Shown here: one piece after another, positions 8,508-16,385 of the stretch
Numbering within the stretch: position 1 is the stretch's first letter
Layout of the letters: every line of letters begins with the position of its first letter
Source: Candidatus Shapirobacteria bacterium
GTDB taxonomy: Bacteria > Patescibacteria > Microgenomatia > UBA12405
Reading direction: 5' to 3'
NCBI GenBank assembly: GCA_028710865.1
Contig: JAQTUF010000004.1
Location: 1 to 64,000 of the forward strand
DNA: 64,000 nucleotides
The notes under the pieces: model-generated
What the model saw: the letters and a program-made list of their open reading frames with translations, nothing else
What the model was told of the DNA's origin: nothing
Database searches by the model: none
Made by a program: the position numbers and the translations under genes

Positions 8508-8563
8508 TAAAAGCACCCATTGTTCGTATTTAGGTACGGATTTATATATGGGTGCTTTTTTTA
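8508..8563 (+). terminator. Rho-independent terminator of pncB
   Basis: AAAAGCACCCAT pairs with ATGGGTGCTTTT, followed by Ts. The loop is long (about 28 bases). Confidence 0.85.
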
Positions 8564-8564
8564 G

Positions 8565-8622
8565 CAAAAAAAATGGGAAGCCTTTTTGCTCGATCCGAAG
8601 ATCAAACTAAAAGCTTCCCATT
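8565..8622 (-). terminator. Rho-independent terminator of the VWA/kinase operon
   Basis: Read on the minus strand, AATGGGAAGC pairs with GCTTCCCATT and is followed by a T run (8565-8572). It sits back to back with the pncB terminator, isolating the two convergent units. Confidence 0.8.
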
Positions 8623-8686
8623 GATTGAGAGGATGACTAATTAGTCAAAATCAACGCAATAATATTGATTTGACTTTTTAGTCATT

Positions 8687-9469
8687 TTACGGGTTGGTTC
8701 CAAAACCACCCATGGCTGCCGAATTGAAGTTGGCAGCTTGTGAAGTGCGCACGGCTGACTGACTGACGGTACGGAATGCCGCCCGAATGTCATGAGCCGA
8801 ATTTTTCGGAGTGAGGATCCACTCCTTTTTTAAGCCCATTTCGCCGAAAACGCGAACGAAATTGGTCAGACGGTCATCGATGCCCATGGCGGCGATAATG
8901 TGTGATTCTGACATCAACATATCATCCACCAAAGGCTTGATGTCGGTGGAAACGAATTTCACCGAATGCTGGTCGTGGCCATCGGTAACAATTACCGATA
9001 TTGCTCGGACCGAGATACCCTGAGTTGAATATTCCTGAGTCTTGGCAACAACCGTGGCCAGCATAACGGCGGTTTCATCGTAGAGCGGTGTTCCGCCGTT
9101 CGCCTGGTAGTTGCTGCTGTCGAGTCGGGGGGCCTGCGTCAAAGGCATATACGGGTGCAGTATCTTCCCGTTGATATAGCGGGTATGAACGTAGATGCTC
9201 TCTTTCTGCTTGGTCGCCATAAGAGCATCAAGAATCATATTGTAGCCTTCCCGGACTACTTGTTCATTCCCGGCGGCACAGATTGACCCCGAATCATCCA
9301 GTAAACAGGTAATTAAAATTACCTCGCTGGTCGGGGCTTCCATTGCCGGAATTCCCATGGCTGCCTGAATTTGGGCGCCCAGATCGATGTTCTTTAACAG
9401 GTCCATCGAATCATCGGAAAGAGACCCCTCTTCGTGAGCATTTTGAATGAGATCTTTGACATTATCCAT
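8687..9469 (-). CDS. VWA-domain protein, TerY-like
   Basis: A von Willebrand A domain fills residues about 50-235. The metal-ion-dependent adhesion site is complete: D58-x-S60-x-S62 (DDSGS), T127 (GGTPLYD) and D163 (VTDGHD). There is no signal peptide, so it should act in the cytoplasm. The family relative TerY works with a PP2C phosphatase and a kinase in the TerY-P triad of tellurium/stress systems, and both partners are in this operon. The gene ends the operon, 30 bases after the hydrolase. GC is about 55% (33 of 60 in 8761-8820), far above the chromosome, suggesting recent transfer. TerY assignment rests on context plus the domain. Confidence 0.8.
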   Translation of the reverse strand: MDNVKDLIQNAHEEGSLSDDSMDLLKNIDLGAQIQAAMGIPAMEAPTSEVILITCLLDDSGSICAAGNEQVVREGYNMILDALMATKQKESIYVHTRYINGKILHPYMPLTQAPRLDSSNYQANGGTPLYDETAVMLATVVAKTQEYSTQGISVRAISVIVTDGHDQHSVKFVSTDIKPLVDDMLMSESHIIAAMGIDDRLTNFVRVFGEMGLKKEWILTPKNSAHDIRAAFRTVSQSAVRTSQAANFNSAAMGGFGTNP

Positions 9470-9499
9470 GTTTCTTACCTAAACCTTTCTGCCTTACGG

Positions 9500-10528
9500 C
9501 TATTTAATGGGGGAATTGGGCCAGTCGCTGATCGGATCGGTGGAAACGACCAGGTGCATGCCTTCTCTTTTGAACTCCGCGAAAGTGTCGTTGGCCTGCT
9601 GAGTGAAGTCCACTACATTGGGAATAACCACCGGTGAGGTGCAATCCTCCAGGATGTAGACTTTTGCGGCCAAGGTCGGGTCTTTTTTCTTGATCTCGCC
9701 AAGAAGATCGGCGATGGTCCAGGCCACGCAGTGCGATTTTGCCTGCCCGGCGATAATCACCATGTCAAACTCCAAAAGTTTCTTGATGAAGCTGACATTT
9801 TTTTGGGCAAAGGCAGTTCCGTCAGAATAGGTACTTACCTCAGGCGCCAGCACGGAATAGTTTTCCGTCAATGGATTTCCACCTTTGATCTGGAAACCGG
9901 TATGGCTCTTTCTGGTAATACCGTGAAAAAACTCTGCCTCATGGACAGCCGAGACCAAAGCATGGCCGATGCCACCCAACATGGCGTGGTATGGCCAGAT
10001 ATAAAGCTGGTACTTACCGCCTGCAGACAATGTTTCCACGTAATGCAGAGCATAACGCTGCAAAGCTTGGTAGTTACCGCCAACCATACTGGCCACTGAC
10101 GGATCAACTTTCCAGATTCCCTGCCGCACGTCGTTGACCGAGATTTCGGTATTCGGCGCCGGGTGATCGCCTGCATCATTCACCCAAAAAGGCGGGTGAA
10201 AGATTTGCATGGCATAGTGGGTGTCCATGGTTGGATCAATTTCAGTAATCACATCCAGGTTTTCGTAGATGAAGCGACAAAGACGATCATTGTCTTCGAT
10301 GGCCCCCCTGCCGCTGGCGCCGCCGACAAAAAGCTCAAAATCGGGCAAACAGAAGGTATTCTGCGCATCGATGATCATCAGGCAGATTTTCTTCCTGTCG
10401 CTGGCAGCCGGTTTGATGTCATACTTTTTTGCCCAACCAATGGCTTCTTCAGCACGCTGAACATAGGGAACTCGGTAGATTTCCTCTACCTTACTGGGGT
10501 TGTAAAAATTAGGTATTGTTGACAACAT
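9500..10528 (-). CDS. Cysteine hydrolase, nicotinamidase/isochorismatase-like
   Basis: Isochorismatase-fold hydrolase. The catalytic set is visible: D54 (IIDAQNTF), a Lys near 215 followed by NPLTENYSVL, and C267 (GQAKSHCVAWT). D102, H104 and H111 (DTHYAMQIFH) fit the metal site of nicotinamidases, so deamidation of nicotinamide is the likeliest reaction. At 342 residues it is long for a nicotinamidase (usually about 180-230), with extra sequence at the N-terminus and around 120-205. The start has AGGAGG 9 bases upstream. It lies between the kinase and the VWA gene and shares their high GC trend. A different amide or enzyme of the same fold is possible. Confidence 0.8.
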   Translation of the reverse strand: MLSTIPNFYNPSKVEEIYRVPYVQRAEEAIGWAKKYDIKPAASDRKKICLMIIDAQNTFCLPDFELFVGGASGRGAIEDNDRLCRFIYENLDVITEIDPTMDTHYAMQIFHPPFWVNDAGDHPAPNTEISVNDVRQGIWKVDPSVASMVGGNYQALQRYALHYVETLSAGGKYQLYIWPYHAMLGGIGHALVSAVHEAEFFHGITRKSHTGFQIKGGNPLTENYSVLAPEVSTYSDGTAFAQKNVSFIKKLLEFDMVIIAGQAKSHCVAWTIADLLGEIKKKDPTLAAKVYILEDCTSPVVIPNVVDFTQQANDTFAEFKREGMHLVVSTDPISDWPNSPIK

Positions 10529-10584
10529 GGGATTATTCCTCCTTTAAAAAATTTTGTTGTCGAGAACTGGTTTACTAACCATGG

Positions 10585-12468
10585 TTAAACGATCCTTAAA
10601 TTCCACACCTCCTTTGGATGGACAACAGATAAACCATTGTCTCCAAAAAATAGATGGTCAGTTGAACTAACAAACGGTTCAGTATCGGGAAATTCTTGAA
10701 TTTTTTCGATTTGCCCATTCCCGTTTGTTTGTACTTTGACTATTCCATCGTCGGTATTTGATAGCAAGAAATTTCCTGCCGCCAATTTTCCTCGAATGGA
10801 ACCTAACCAGGAACCATCTCCAGCTGTAGTGCTAGTTGTCCCTAAAACTACACCATTGAACATAATTACCGAACATTGGTTGATGGTTTTACCTCCTTGT
10901 TGAGTGGAAGTAAAAAACCAACACCTATCTTCGGCAAAAACGCAGGTGGAGTCGATCAATTGGCCAGAAATACGGGGAAGATTTACTTTGTCGTTGAGAC
11001 TTTGAGATTTCTCAGCGTCAAAGGTGTAATACATTGATAATTCCCCTGCTTGATAAAAACCAAAACCAAATCTAGGTCCTACCCAGAAAAGAGTCTGATT
11101 TTCCAAAGACTGGCCGATCAATTCATTGCCATAAGTCCCATTCCTCAAGATGTCACCGCTCCTCACCCAATAATAATGTCTTTCGTTGGCATCAAACATG
11201 GGTAAAGAACCAAAACTATCTACTTGGGTTTCAACTGGTTTTTCGTTTGGAGAGTAAATGGTCATTCGGTTTTGCGTCGCTATGATGGTGTTTGACCCAT
11301 TGATTCGAAATCTCATCTGAGGGGTACAAACCCGACCACTTACAACGATTGAACCGTCTTCCCGCCTAAAACAATCTTCACCATGATTTTGATAAAGATA
11401 TCTTAGTCTACCTCCTTGATAAGCGGCAAAAAGAATTCTCCCAGAAGTTTGAAAAACTCGAGTAGCGATGATTCTTTTGCCGGTAACTTGAACAACTTGT
11501 CTCTCTTTGATTGAACCAGGAGCAATTTGATCACACCCAGGACATTTTCCCCGAGCATGAACCAACCCACAATTGGTGCATTGAGTCCATCTCATGTTTT
11601 CTAAGGTTTTTATTGGGAAAATTCCACGAATATCCTTTTCAAACAAACGATGGAAATACTCCAAAAGATCATCCGGTAGAACTCCGTAAGGAATAGCCGG
11701 TTTGGGGTAAACCACATCCAAATTAAAAACTGTTATTCGATGAAGTTGCCGTGATGATTGAGGAATTTTTTGAGCAGGATTTTTAGGTTTATAAATTCCA
11801 CCATACGGGTCAACAAACAACAATGACTGAAAAAGCATGACGCTAAAAGCGTACCAATCAGAATTTTCGTTGTGTTGACTCACCATTCCGCTGGAATTAC
11901 AAAGAAGCGGATCGACAAATTTAGTCGTGTAAACACGACAAGGATAAGATCCCCACTGACAACTGTCGGCATCGATGATATACGCTTCTGTGCCAGAAAT
12001 TAGCACATTCAGATCGTTGAAATCACCAAGTACTACACCTGCTTTGTGGGTTTGTTCCACGGTTGAATGAAGATCGCAAAAAATTACGATCACTGCTTCG
12101 TTGGGAACCGATGCCCGAAAGTTGCGTTCACTATAACGCATCAGGACTTCGCTGTTTTTTACCAATAACATTTCATAACCTAAAATCTTTTGGTTATTGG
12201 CGTCTGTTGCCAAATCGATCGGAGTTATGATTCTTGAAGGTAAGTTTTTGGGGAATTCCCTCAACTTCCTTTGGTGAATCAAAATCCTTTCCCGGGCTCC
12301 TTCTTGTTCTTTGGGTAAACCTTTATAATCAGGATGGTCCGGAGTTTTGTAAATCTTGACCGCGTGATTGGGATCTATTCGGTAAATATCCGCCTCTCCA
12401 CCCGAACCAATTATTTGTTTTGGGTTTAAAGTAATACATCTACCGCTTAGATAAATCTCCTTGGGCAT
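10585..12468 (-). CDS. Protein kinase-like protein with zinc ribbon, TerY-P type
   Basis: Residues 1-290 carry protein-kinase features: glycine loop IGSGGEADIY (20-29), K38 (AVKIY), a catalytic-loop equivalent GDFNDLNVLI with D149 and N154, and IIDADSC (164-170) at the metal-binding position. A four-cysteine zinc ribbon follows (C297, C300, C309, C312). The remaining 315 residues look beta-rich with repeated aromatic-Gly strands, possibly a propeller; that is inference. Kinases of this build accompany a PP2C phosphatase and TerY in the TerY-P triad. The start is 2 bases after the phosphatase stop, with GGAGG inside that gene, so the two are translationally coupled. Local GC is about 40% (24 of 60 in 11041-11100). 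Confidence 0.82.
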   Translation of the reverse strand: MPKEIYLSGRCITLNPKQIIGSGGEADIYRIDPNHAVKIYKTPDHPDYKGLPKEQEGARERILIHQRKLREFPKNLPSRIITPIDLATDANNQKILGYEMLLVKNSEVLMRYSERNFRASVPNEAVIVIFCDLHSTVEQTHKAGVVLGDFNDLNVLISGTEAYIIDADSCQWGSYPCRVYTTKFVDPLLCNSSGMVSQHNENSDWYAFSVMLFQSLLFVDPYGGIYKPKNPAQKIPQSSRQLHRITVFNLDVVYPKPAIPYGVLPDDLLEYFHRLFEKDIRGIFPIKTLENMRWTQCTNCGLVHARGKCPGCDQIAPGSIKERQVVQVTGKRIIATRVFQTSGRILFAAYQGGRLRYLYQNHGEDCFRREDGSIVVSGRVCTPQMRFRINGSNTIIATQNRMTIYSPNEKPVETQVDSFGSLPMFDANERHYYWVRSGDILRNGTYGNELIGQSLENQTLFWVGPRFGFGFYQAGELSMYYTFDAEKSQSLNDKVNLPRISGQLIDSTCVFAEDRCWFFTSTQQGGKTINQCSVIMFNGVVLGTTSTTAGDGSWLGSIRGKLAAGNFLLSNTDDGIVKVQTNGNGQIEKIQEFPDTEPFVSSTDHLFFGDNGLSVVHPKEVWNLRIV

Positions 12469-12470
12469 CG

Positions 12471-13319
12471 TTATTCTTCCTCCTTCCTTTTGCGACCAAC
12501 CACCAAAGTGGTGTCATCACGTAATAACCCATATTGTGGGCAAATTCGTCCTCTTTCATGATCTAAGGTTTGTCTGTCTCGATTGATAACAGCTAGTTGC
12601 CGAGTTATAGCCAAAGGATTACCGAAGAATTGATCATTTTGCCAAAATTGGCTAATTGGACCAACAACTTCTTTAGTAGTCGGAACTGCCAAGTTGTCCG
12701 CCGCAATGAGATCTATCACCCCATCACACCCAATAAGAAATGAATCTAAGTCTGATGTGGGAATAGAATATTGGGATTGAAACTTTAACAATTCCGGATC
12801 GATTGATGACTGGACTAAGGTATATCCAAGATATGGAGGCATATTGTCTGGGAATGGACCAATTGAAAGTTCTTGCCCGTTTACAATTATCACCCCATCA
12901 CCAATGGAAACAAATTGTGCCCATTGAGGAGTGATTAATACCCCTATAGTAGTGAATAAAAAATATTTAATCACCGACTCAGAGATTTCCTCCCCCATTT
13001 GACGACAAAGATACCTAATTGTTGCTAGAACCTCATTTCTGACTTGTTCCCAAAAGAAAAAAGAATTTTCCCTTAGGAAAATCGGGTAATCGGGAAATTG
13101 TTTTGCCATCCTCATGGTTGCCGTAGTTAATAAACGACACCCAATATTGGCACCAACTTCACTAAACCCGCTAGTAGCTTTATCTCCACACCCGTCACAG
13201 ATAAAGGCCACAATTATGTCATGGTCTTGTTCTATATGATAGGCATCTTGATTATTAAACTTATTCCGATGATGATCCTTCCCGATGATTGTCCCTCCTG
13301 CCAGTTCAAAATTTTCCAT
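12471..13319 (-). CDS. PP2C-family serine/threonine phosphatase
   Basis: Metal-dependent phosphatase that likely reverses the neighbouring kinase. PP2C motifs are in order: NNQDAY with D25, CDGCGD with D42-G43, IGDG (about 147), GCDGVID (about 210) and LRDDTTLVV near the C-terminus. The length of 282 fits a single PP2C domain, with no membrane segment. It is the first gene of the minus-strand operon phosphatase-kinase-hydrolase-VWA, and AGGAG lies 10 bases before the ATG. The upstream region holds three palindromes described separately. Confidence 0.88.
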   Translation of the reverse strand: MENFELAGGTIIGKDHHRNKFNNQDAYHIEQDHDIIVAFICDGCGDKATSGFSEVGANIGCRLLTTATMRMAKQFPDYPIFLRENSFFFWEQVRNEVLATIRYLCRQMGEEISESVIKYFLFTTIGVLITPQWAQFVSIGDGVIIVNGQELSIGPFPDNMPPYLGYTLVQSSIDPELLKFQSQYSIPTSDLDSFLIGCDGVIDLIAADNLAVPTTKEVVGPISQFWQNDQFFGNPLAITRQLAVINRDRQTLDHERGRICPQYGLLRDDTTLVVGRKRKEEE

Positions 13320-13366
13320 AAATAGACACTCTCCTAACTTTTTGTATATTTTACGATTCTTTTTAT

Positions 13367-13450
13367 ATTATCCGGATAATAATCAAACTGTTAGTTTGGT
13401 TAGAATACCGGTATTTTCCTTTTTTTTTATATCATTAACAAATTGTTAAT
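13367..13450 (-). promoter_or_regulatory. Palindrome cluster upstream of the PP2C operon
   Basis: Three palindromes lie within 84 bases: ATTATCCGGATAAT (13367-13380), AATACCGGTATT (13404-13415) and ATTAACAAATTGTTAAT (13434-13450). The first overlaps the likely promoter region of the PP2C gene. Candidate operators for one or more dimeric regulators; no regulator gene is adjacent. Confidence 0.45.
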
Positions 13451-13581
13451 GTGCGCCGCGATTATACTATATAAGAGTCAAAATTACAATATTACAGGAT
13501 GTTTAATGATAGTTTATAAAAAGAGATAACAATTAGTGATGATAAAATGGTTTAGAAATTATCCACTTAGCCAAAATAATT

Positions 13582-14205
13582 ATGATAGAAACCGAAAAAA
13601 GAATTTTTGCTCTTACAGGCGGTATGGGTTGTGGTAAAAGTACTGTTGGAAAATTTTTAAAAAAATATCCAGATATATATGTTTTTGATTGTGATAAGGT
13701 AGCAAAAAATATTATGTCTGATAATAAAAATCTAGAAGAAATAAAATCAATTTTAGGTGAAGGTGTAATTGATAATGAAAAAATTAATAGACAAAAAATT
13801 GCTCAAATAATTTTTACTGATACCAAAAAAAAAGAGGCATTGGAAAATTTTATTCACCCAAAAGTATGGGGAAAATTGGCTAAAGAAATACAAAAATCGG
13901 AAGATGGAAAAATATTTATTGTGGAATCAGCAATATTTTATGAAATAGAAAAGGAAAAAGATATTGACAAAGTAATAGTAGTTACTTGTGATAAAGACGA
14001 ACAGATAAAAAGAATAAAATCAAGAAATGGTTGGACTGATGAACAAATAGAAAAACGACTGAAACATCAGTTACCAAATGAAGTAAAAGAGGCTAAAGGT
14101 TTAGCTGTGATAAATAGTAATTGCTCATTTGATGAACTTAAACAAAAAACAGAAATTCTCTATTCTTATGTTAAAAGTGGTGGAAATTATAGACTAGTTT
14201 TGTAA
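13582..14205 (+). CDS. coaE: Dephospho-CoA kinase
   Basis: Last step of coenzyme A synthesis: phosphorylates the ribose 3'-OH of dephospho-CoA with ATP. The P-loop GGMGCGKSTVGKFL is at about residues 14-27, followed by VFDCDKVAK and the HPKVWGKLAKEI helix typical of CoaE. RNGWTDEQIEKRLKHQLP (about 148-165) is the conserved lid region. 207 residues is normal. coaD lies 0.7 kb away on the opposite strand, so two CoA genes cluster here. The end overlaps the convergent HD gene by 12 bases. Confidence 0.9.
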   Translation: MIETEKRIFALTGGMGCGKSTVGKFLKKYPDIYVFDCDKVAKNIMSDNKNLEEIKSILGEGVIDNEKINRQKIAQIIFTDTKKKEALENFIHPKVWGKLAKEIQKSEDGKIFIVESAIFYEIEKEKDIDKVIVVTCDKDEQIKRIKSRNGWTDEQIEKRLKHQLPNEVKEAKGLAVINSNCSFDELKQKTEILYSYVKSGGNYRLVL

Positions 14206-14880
14206 ATTACTTTTAAGTCTAATTTCCAGTTCGGTTTTTTTTGATTGAATATTTTGTCTGGCAGTGTCTTGATATTTATTTTTAAAAAAATCTGTGAAAA
14301 AGATATTTTGACGATTAAGAACCGCTTCAAAAAACTTAATACGACCTCCTAGGTAAACATCTTTTGGATAAATTTGTCTGAATTCTATTTCTATTTTTTG
14401 ATCGAAAATATTAAAAATATCAGGAGTTTGACCAAGGATAGTCATGTCAATATCATTTAAATATTGCTCATCAGAATTAAATGATGGATTTATATGTTTA
14501 GTAGACAAAATTAGACTAGAAACTGTATTGGCAAAATCGCTGGATAAACCATTTTTTGTAATGGTATTAAAGGCATTTTGAGCACTTTTTTCCTCATTAT
14601 CTTTTTGTGATGGATCATAAATATAATCATGGAACCAAATTGCTAAAGCAACAGCTTGTGGATTTTTAATTTGATTTTTAACCAAATCAAATTCACTAAG
14701 ACAATGGTTTACATGAGATAGAGTGTGATAGTGACGGTGAGATTCATTGTAGTGTTGCCTTAAATCTGTAAAAATTTCTGAATTTAATACTGGTTGAAAT
14801 TGGCGACTCAAAATTTGCCATTTATTCTCAATATTATTATTTAAAAATATTTCTGAAGAAAAAGTCTTATTTTCGACCAT
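14194..14880 (-). CDS. HD-superfamily metal-dependent hydrolase
   Basis: Resembles the predicted HD phosphohydrolase group with the pattern RHYHTLSHV (about 45-53), AIWFHDYIYDP with the HD dyad (about 79-89), and DNEEKSAQNA. A later conserved Asp is in LNDIDMTILG. The substrate is unknown; HD enzymes often hydrolyse nucleotides. The ATG at 14880 was chosen instead of upstream codons because it overlaps the end of coaD by only 14 bases, the usual arrangement for a coupled pair. Length is then 228 residues. Cotranscribed downstream of coaD. Confidence 0.75.
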   Translation of the reverse strand: MVENKTFSSEIFLNNNIENKWQILSRQFQPVLNSEIFTDLRQHYNESHRHYHTLSHVNHCLSEFDLVKNQIKNPQAVALAIWFHDYIYDPSQKDNEEKSAQNAFNTITKNGLSSDFANTVSSLILSTKHINPSFNSDEQYLNDIDMTILGQTPDIFNIFDQKIEIEFRQIYPKDVYLGGRIKFFEAVLNRQNIFFTDFFKNKYQDTARQNIQSKKTELEIRLKSNLQN

Positions 14881-15370
14881 ATTTTTCTTTAATCTTATCG
14901 AAAATCGGTTGAGGGACATATTTACAAACAATTTCTTCCCACCCATCTGGACCAATAAGACCTTTAACTAAGCTAGAACTAATTTCACATAATTCTCTTG
15001 GGGGTATTAAAAAAACAGTAATAATATTTGAATCAATATCTTGGTTAACATTATTCATTGCTTTCTCGAAGTCAAAATCAATGGAATTTCTGGTTCCCCT
15101 AAGAATAAAATCAGCACCAATTTGTTTAGCATAATTGACTAAATACTTATTATTAAACTCATCAAAACTGACATTTGAACAATTTTTAACTGATTCTTTA
15201 AGCATCTCTAATCTTTCCTCCACAGAAAAAGTATATTTTTTGTCTGGATTTGTACCAATGGAAACAACTAAATTATCAAATAATTTAGAACCCTGTTCAA
15301 TCATCCAAACATGACCATTAGTTGGTGGATCAAAACTACCGGCATAGACTGCTTTTCTTTCTTTATTCAT
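14867..15370 (-). CDS. coaD: Phosphopantetheine adenylyltransferase
   Basis: Fourth step of CoA synthesis: transfers AMP to 4'-phosphopantetheine. The nucleotidyltransferase signature AVYAGSFDPPTNGH (residues 8-21) contains the HxGH-like TNGH. The family continues with NPDKKYTFSVEERLEML, then DFILRGTRNSIDFDFE (about 93-108) and ISSSLVKGL near the C-terminus in place of the ISSSxVRE signature. 167 residues is the usual size. NadD is the nearest alternative, but the RGTRN...DFDFE segment and ISSS motif favour CoaD. It is followed by an overlapping HD gene. Confidence 0.9.
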   Translation of the reverse strand: MNKERKAVYAGSFDPPTNGHVWMIEQGSKLFDNLVVSIGTNPDKKYTFSVEERLEMLKESVKNCSNVSFDEFNNKYLVNYAKQIGADFILRGTRNSIDFDFEKAMNNVNQDIDSNIITVFLIPPRELCEISSSLVKGLIGPDGWEEIVCKYVPQPIFDKIKEKYGRK

Positions 15371-15459
15371 AATTACTGTAATTTACCATTAAATAGTAAT
15401 GTTTTCAATATTATTGAGTTTTTTGAATATAAAATCGGACTATATTGATATAATTAGTC

Positions 15460-15792
15460 GTGGGCTTTAAATTTTTTAAATGGATAGTAAAAATTTTAGC
15501 TTTGGGGGTTCTTCTTTTTGGCCTACCTTTTTATTTTGGCTACGGTAATCCAACACCTTTTATTAATCCGGATTACACATTTTTTGATAATCTTTGGCTG
15601 CTTATTTTCCCTTTGATGTTTATCGGTTTAGCTTGGGGTTGGAAAAACGAAAAGATAGGAGGATTTTTAATTACAGTACCAATATTAATTGGATTTATAT
15701 TATCTATAATTTTGGGTCAGGGAATTGTAATATATATGTTAGTTCCATTTGTTATTGGTGTTTTATATCTAATATTGGGGTATAAAAAATAG
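15460..15792 (+). CDS. Small membrane protein of unknown function
   Basis: 110 residues with four hydrophobic segments (about 8-25, 43-58, 63-82 and 88-106). No recognised family. The GTG at 15460 is chosen because TATAAT at 15449-15454 ends 5 bases before it. It stands alone. Confidence 0.55.
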   Translation: MGFKFFKWIVKILALGVLLFGLPFYFGYGNPTPFINPDYTFFDNLWLLIFPLMFIGLAWGWKNEKIGGFLITVPILIGFILSIILGQGIVIYMLVPFVIGVLYLILGYKK

Positions 15793-15816
15793 ATTTTGAT
15801 TTATTTCATAAGTAAT

Positions 15817-15858
15817 TTGACATTATTTTTATAAGTACTATAATGAATATATATTCAT
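15817..15858 (+). promoter_or_regulatory. Promoter with palindromic operator for the DUF5320-DUF134 pair
   Basis: TTGACA (15817-15822), a 16-base spacer and TATAAT (15839-15844) form a near-consensus promoter. A perfect 16-base palindrome ATGAATATATATTCAT (15843-15858) overlaps the -10 element and the likely start site, where a repressor would block transcription. The helix-turn-helix protein two genes down is a candidate regulator (inference). Confidence 0.65.
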
Positions 15859-15887
15859 AATTATTAATTAATCAATAAGGAGGCAAT

Positions 15888-16097
15888 ATGCCAAATAGAG
15901 ATAAAACAGGCCCAATGGGTCAAGGTCCATCAACTGGACGAGGACTTGGTCTTTGTGGTGGGGTTAGAAAAGGTTTTGGTTGTGGTCGAGGATTTGGTCG
16001 CGGTTTAGGTTTTTCAAAACAATCTTTGGTTGACTATCGAAAAGCTTTGGAAGAAGAGCTTGAAGATGTCAAAAATCAGGAAAGTAATTTAAAATAA
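15888..16097 (+). CDS. DUF5320-like small protein
   Basis: The N-terminus MPNRDKTGPMGQGPSTGRG followed by GLCGG matches the DUF5320 pattern. The next stretch is Gly/Arg/Phe-rich with cysteines, and the last 30 residues form a Glu/Lys-rich helix. In other genomes this family occurs with DUF134 and with dinitrogenase iron-molybdenum cofactor (NifX/NifB-type) proteins, suggesting a metal or redox link, not proven. The start has a strong AAGGAGG 6 bases upstream. It is cotranscribed with the DUF134 gene 6 bases downstream. Confidence 0.75.
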   Translation: MPNRDKTGPMGQGPSTGRGLGLCGGVRKGFGCGRGFGRGLGFSKQSLVDYRKALEEELEDVKNQESNLK

Positions 16098-16103
16098 GAC
16101 ATT

Positions 16104-16385
16104 ATGGTTAGACCTAGAAATCCTAGACGTCTTTGTTTTAACCCTGAGGTATTGTATTTCAAGCCTCAGGGTATTCCTATGTCTATACTAGAAGAGGAGG
16201 AGTTATTTCACGATGAATTAGAAGCATTAAAACTTCATGATGTAGATGGATTGGATCAAATTGAAGCAGCCAAAAAAATGGGAATTTCTCAACCTACTTT
16301 TGGAAGAATATTAGATAAAGCTTATAAAAAAATAGCGACAGCAATAATTAAAGGTAAGGCAATAAAAATTATTAAAATTATTTAA
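16104..16385 (+). CDS. DUF134 family DNA-binding protein
   Basis: Matches the UPF0251/DUF134 family: RPRNPRRLCFNPEVLYFKPQG at the N-terminus, DELEALKLHDVDGLDQIEAA in the middle, then a sigma-region-4-like helix-turn-helix (AAKKMGISQPTFGRILDKAYKKIA, about 58-81). Full-length members are often slightly longer. Likely a transcription regulator. The palindrome overlapping the promoter of this two-gene unit would fit autoregulation. Its 3' end overlaps the convergent patatin gene by 8 bases. Confidence 0.85.
   Translation: MVRPRNPRRLCFNPEVLYFKPQGIPMSILEEEELFHDELEALKLHDVDGLDQIEAAKKMGISQPTFGRILDKAYKKIATAIIKGKAIKIIKII

Noticed and set aside
8640..8685. Additional hairpin AGTCAAAATCAA...TTGATTTGACT after the VWA gene
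   Set aside because: It has a bulge and its T run is on the wrong strand for the VWA operon; the better terminator is at 8565-8622.
9731..10522. Plus-strand open frames across the hydrolase gene
   Set aside because: They occur because of the high GC of this gene; the minus-strand frame has all catalytic residues and a strong ribosome-binding site.
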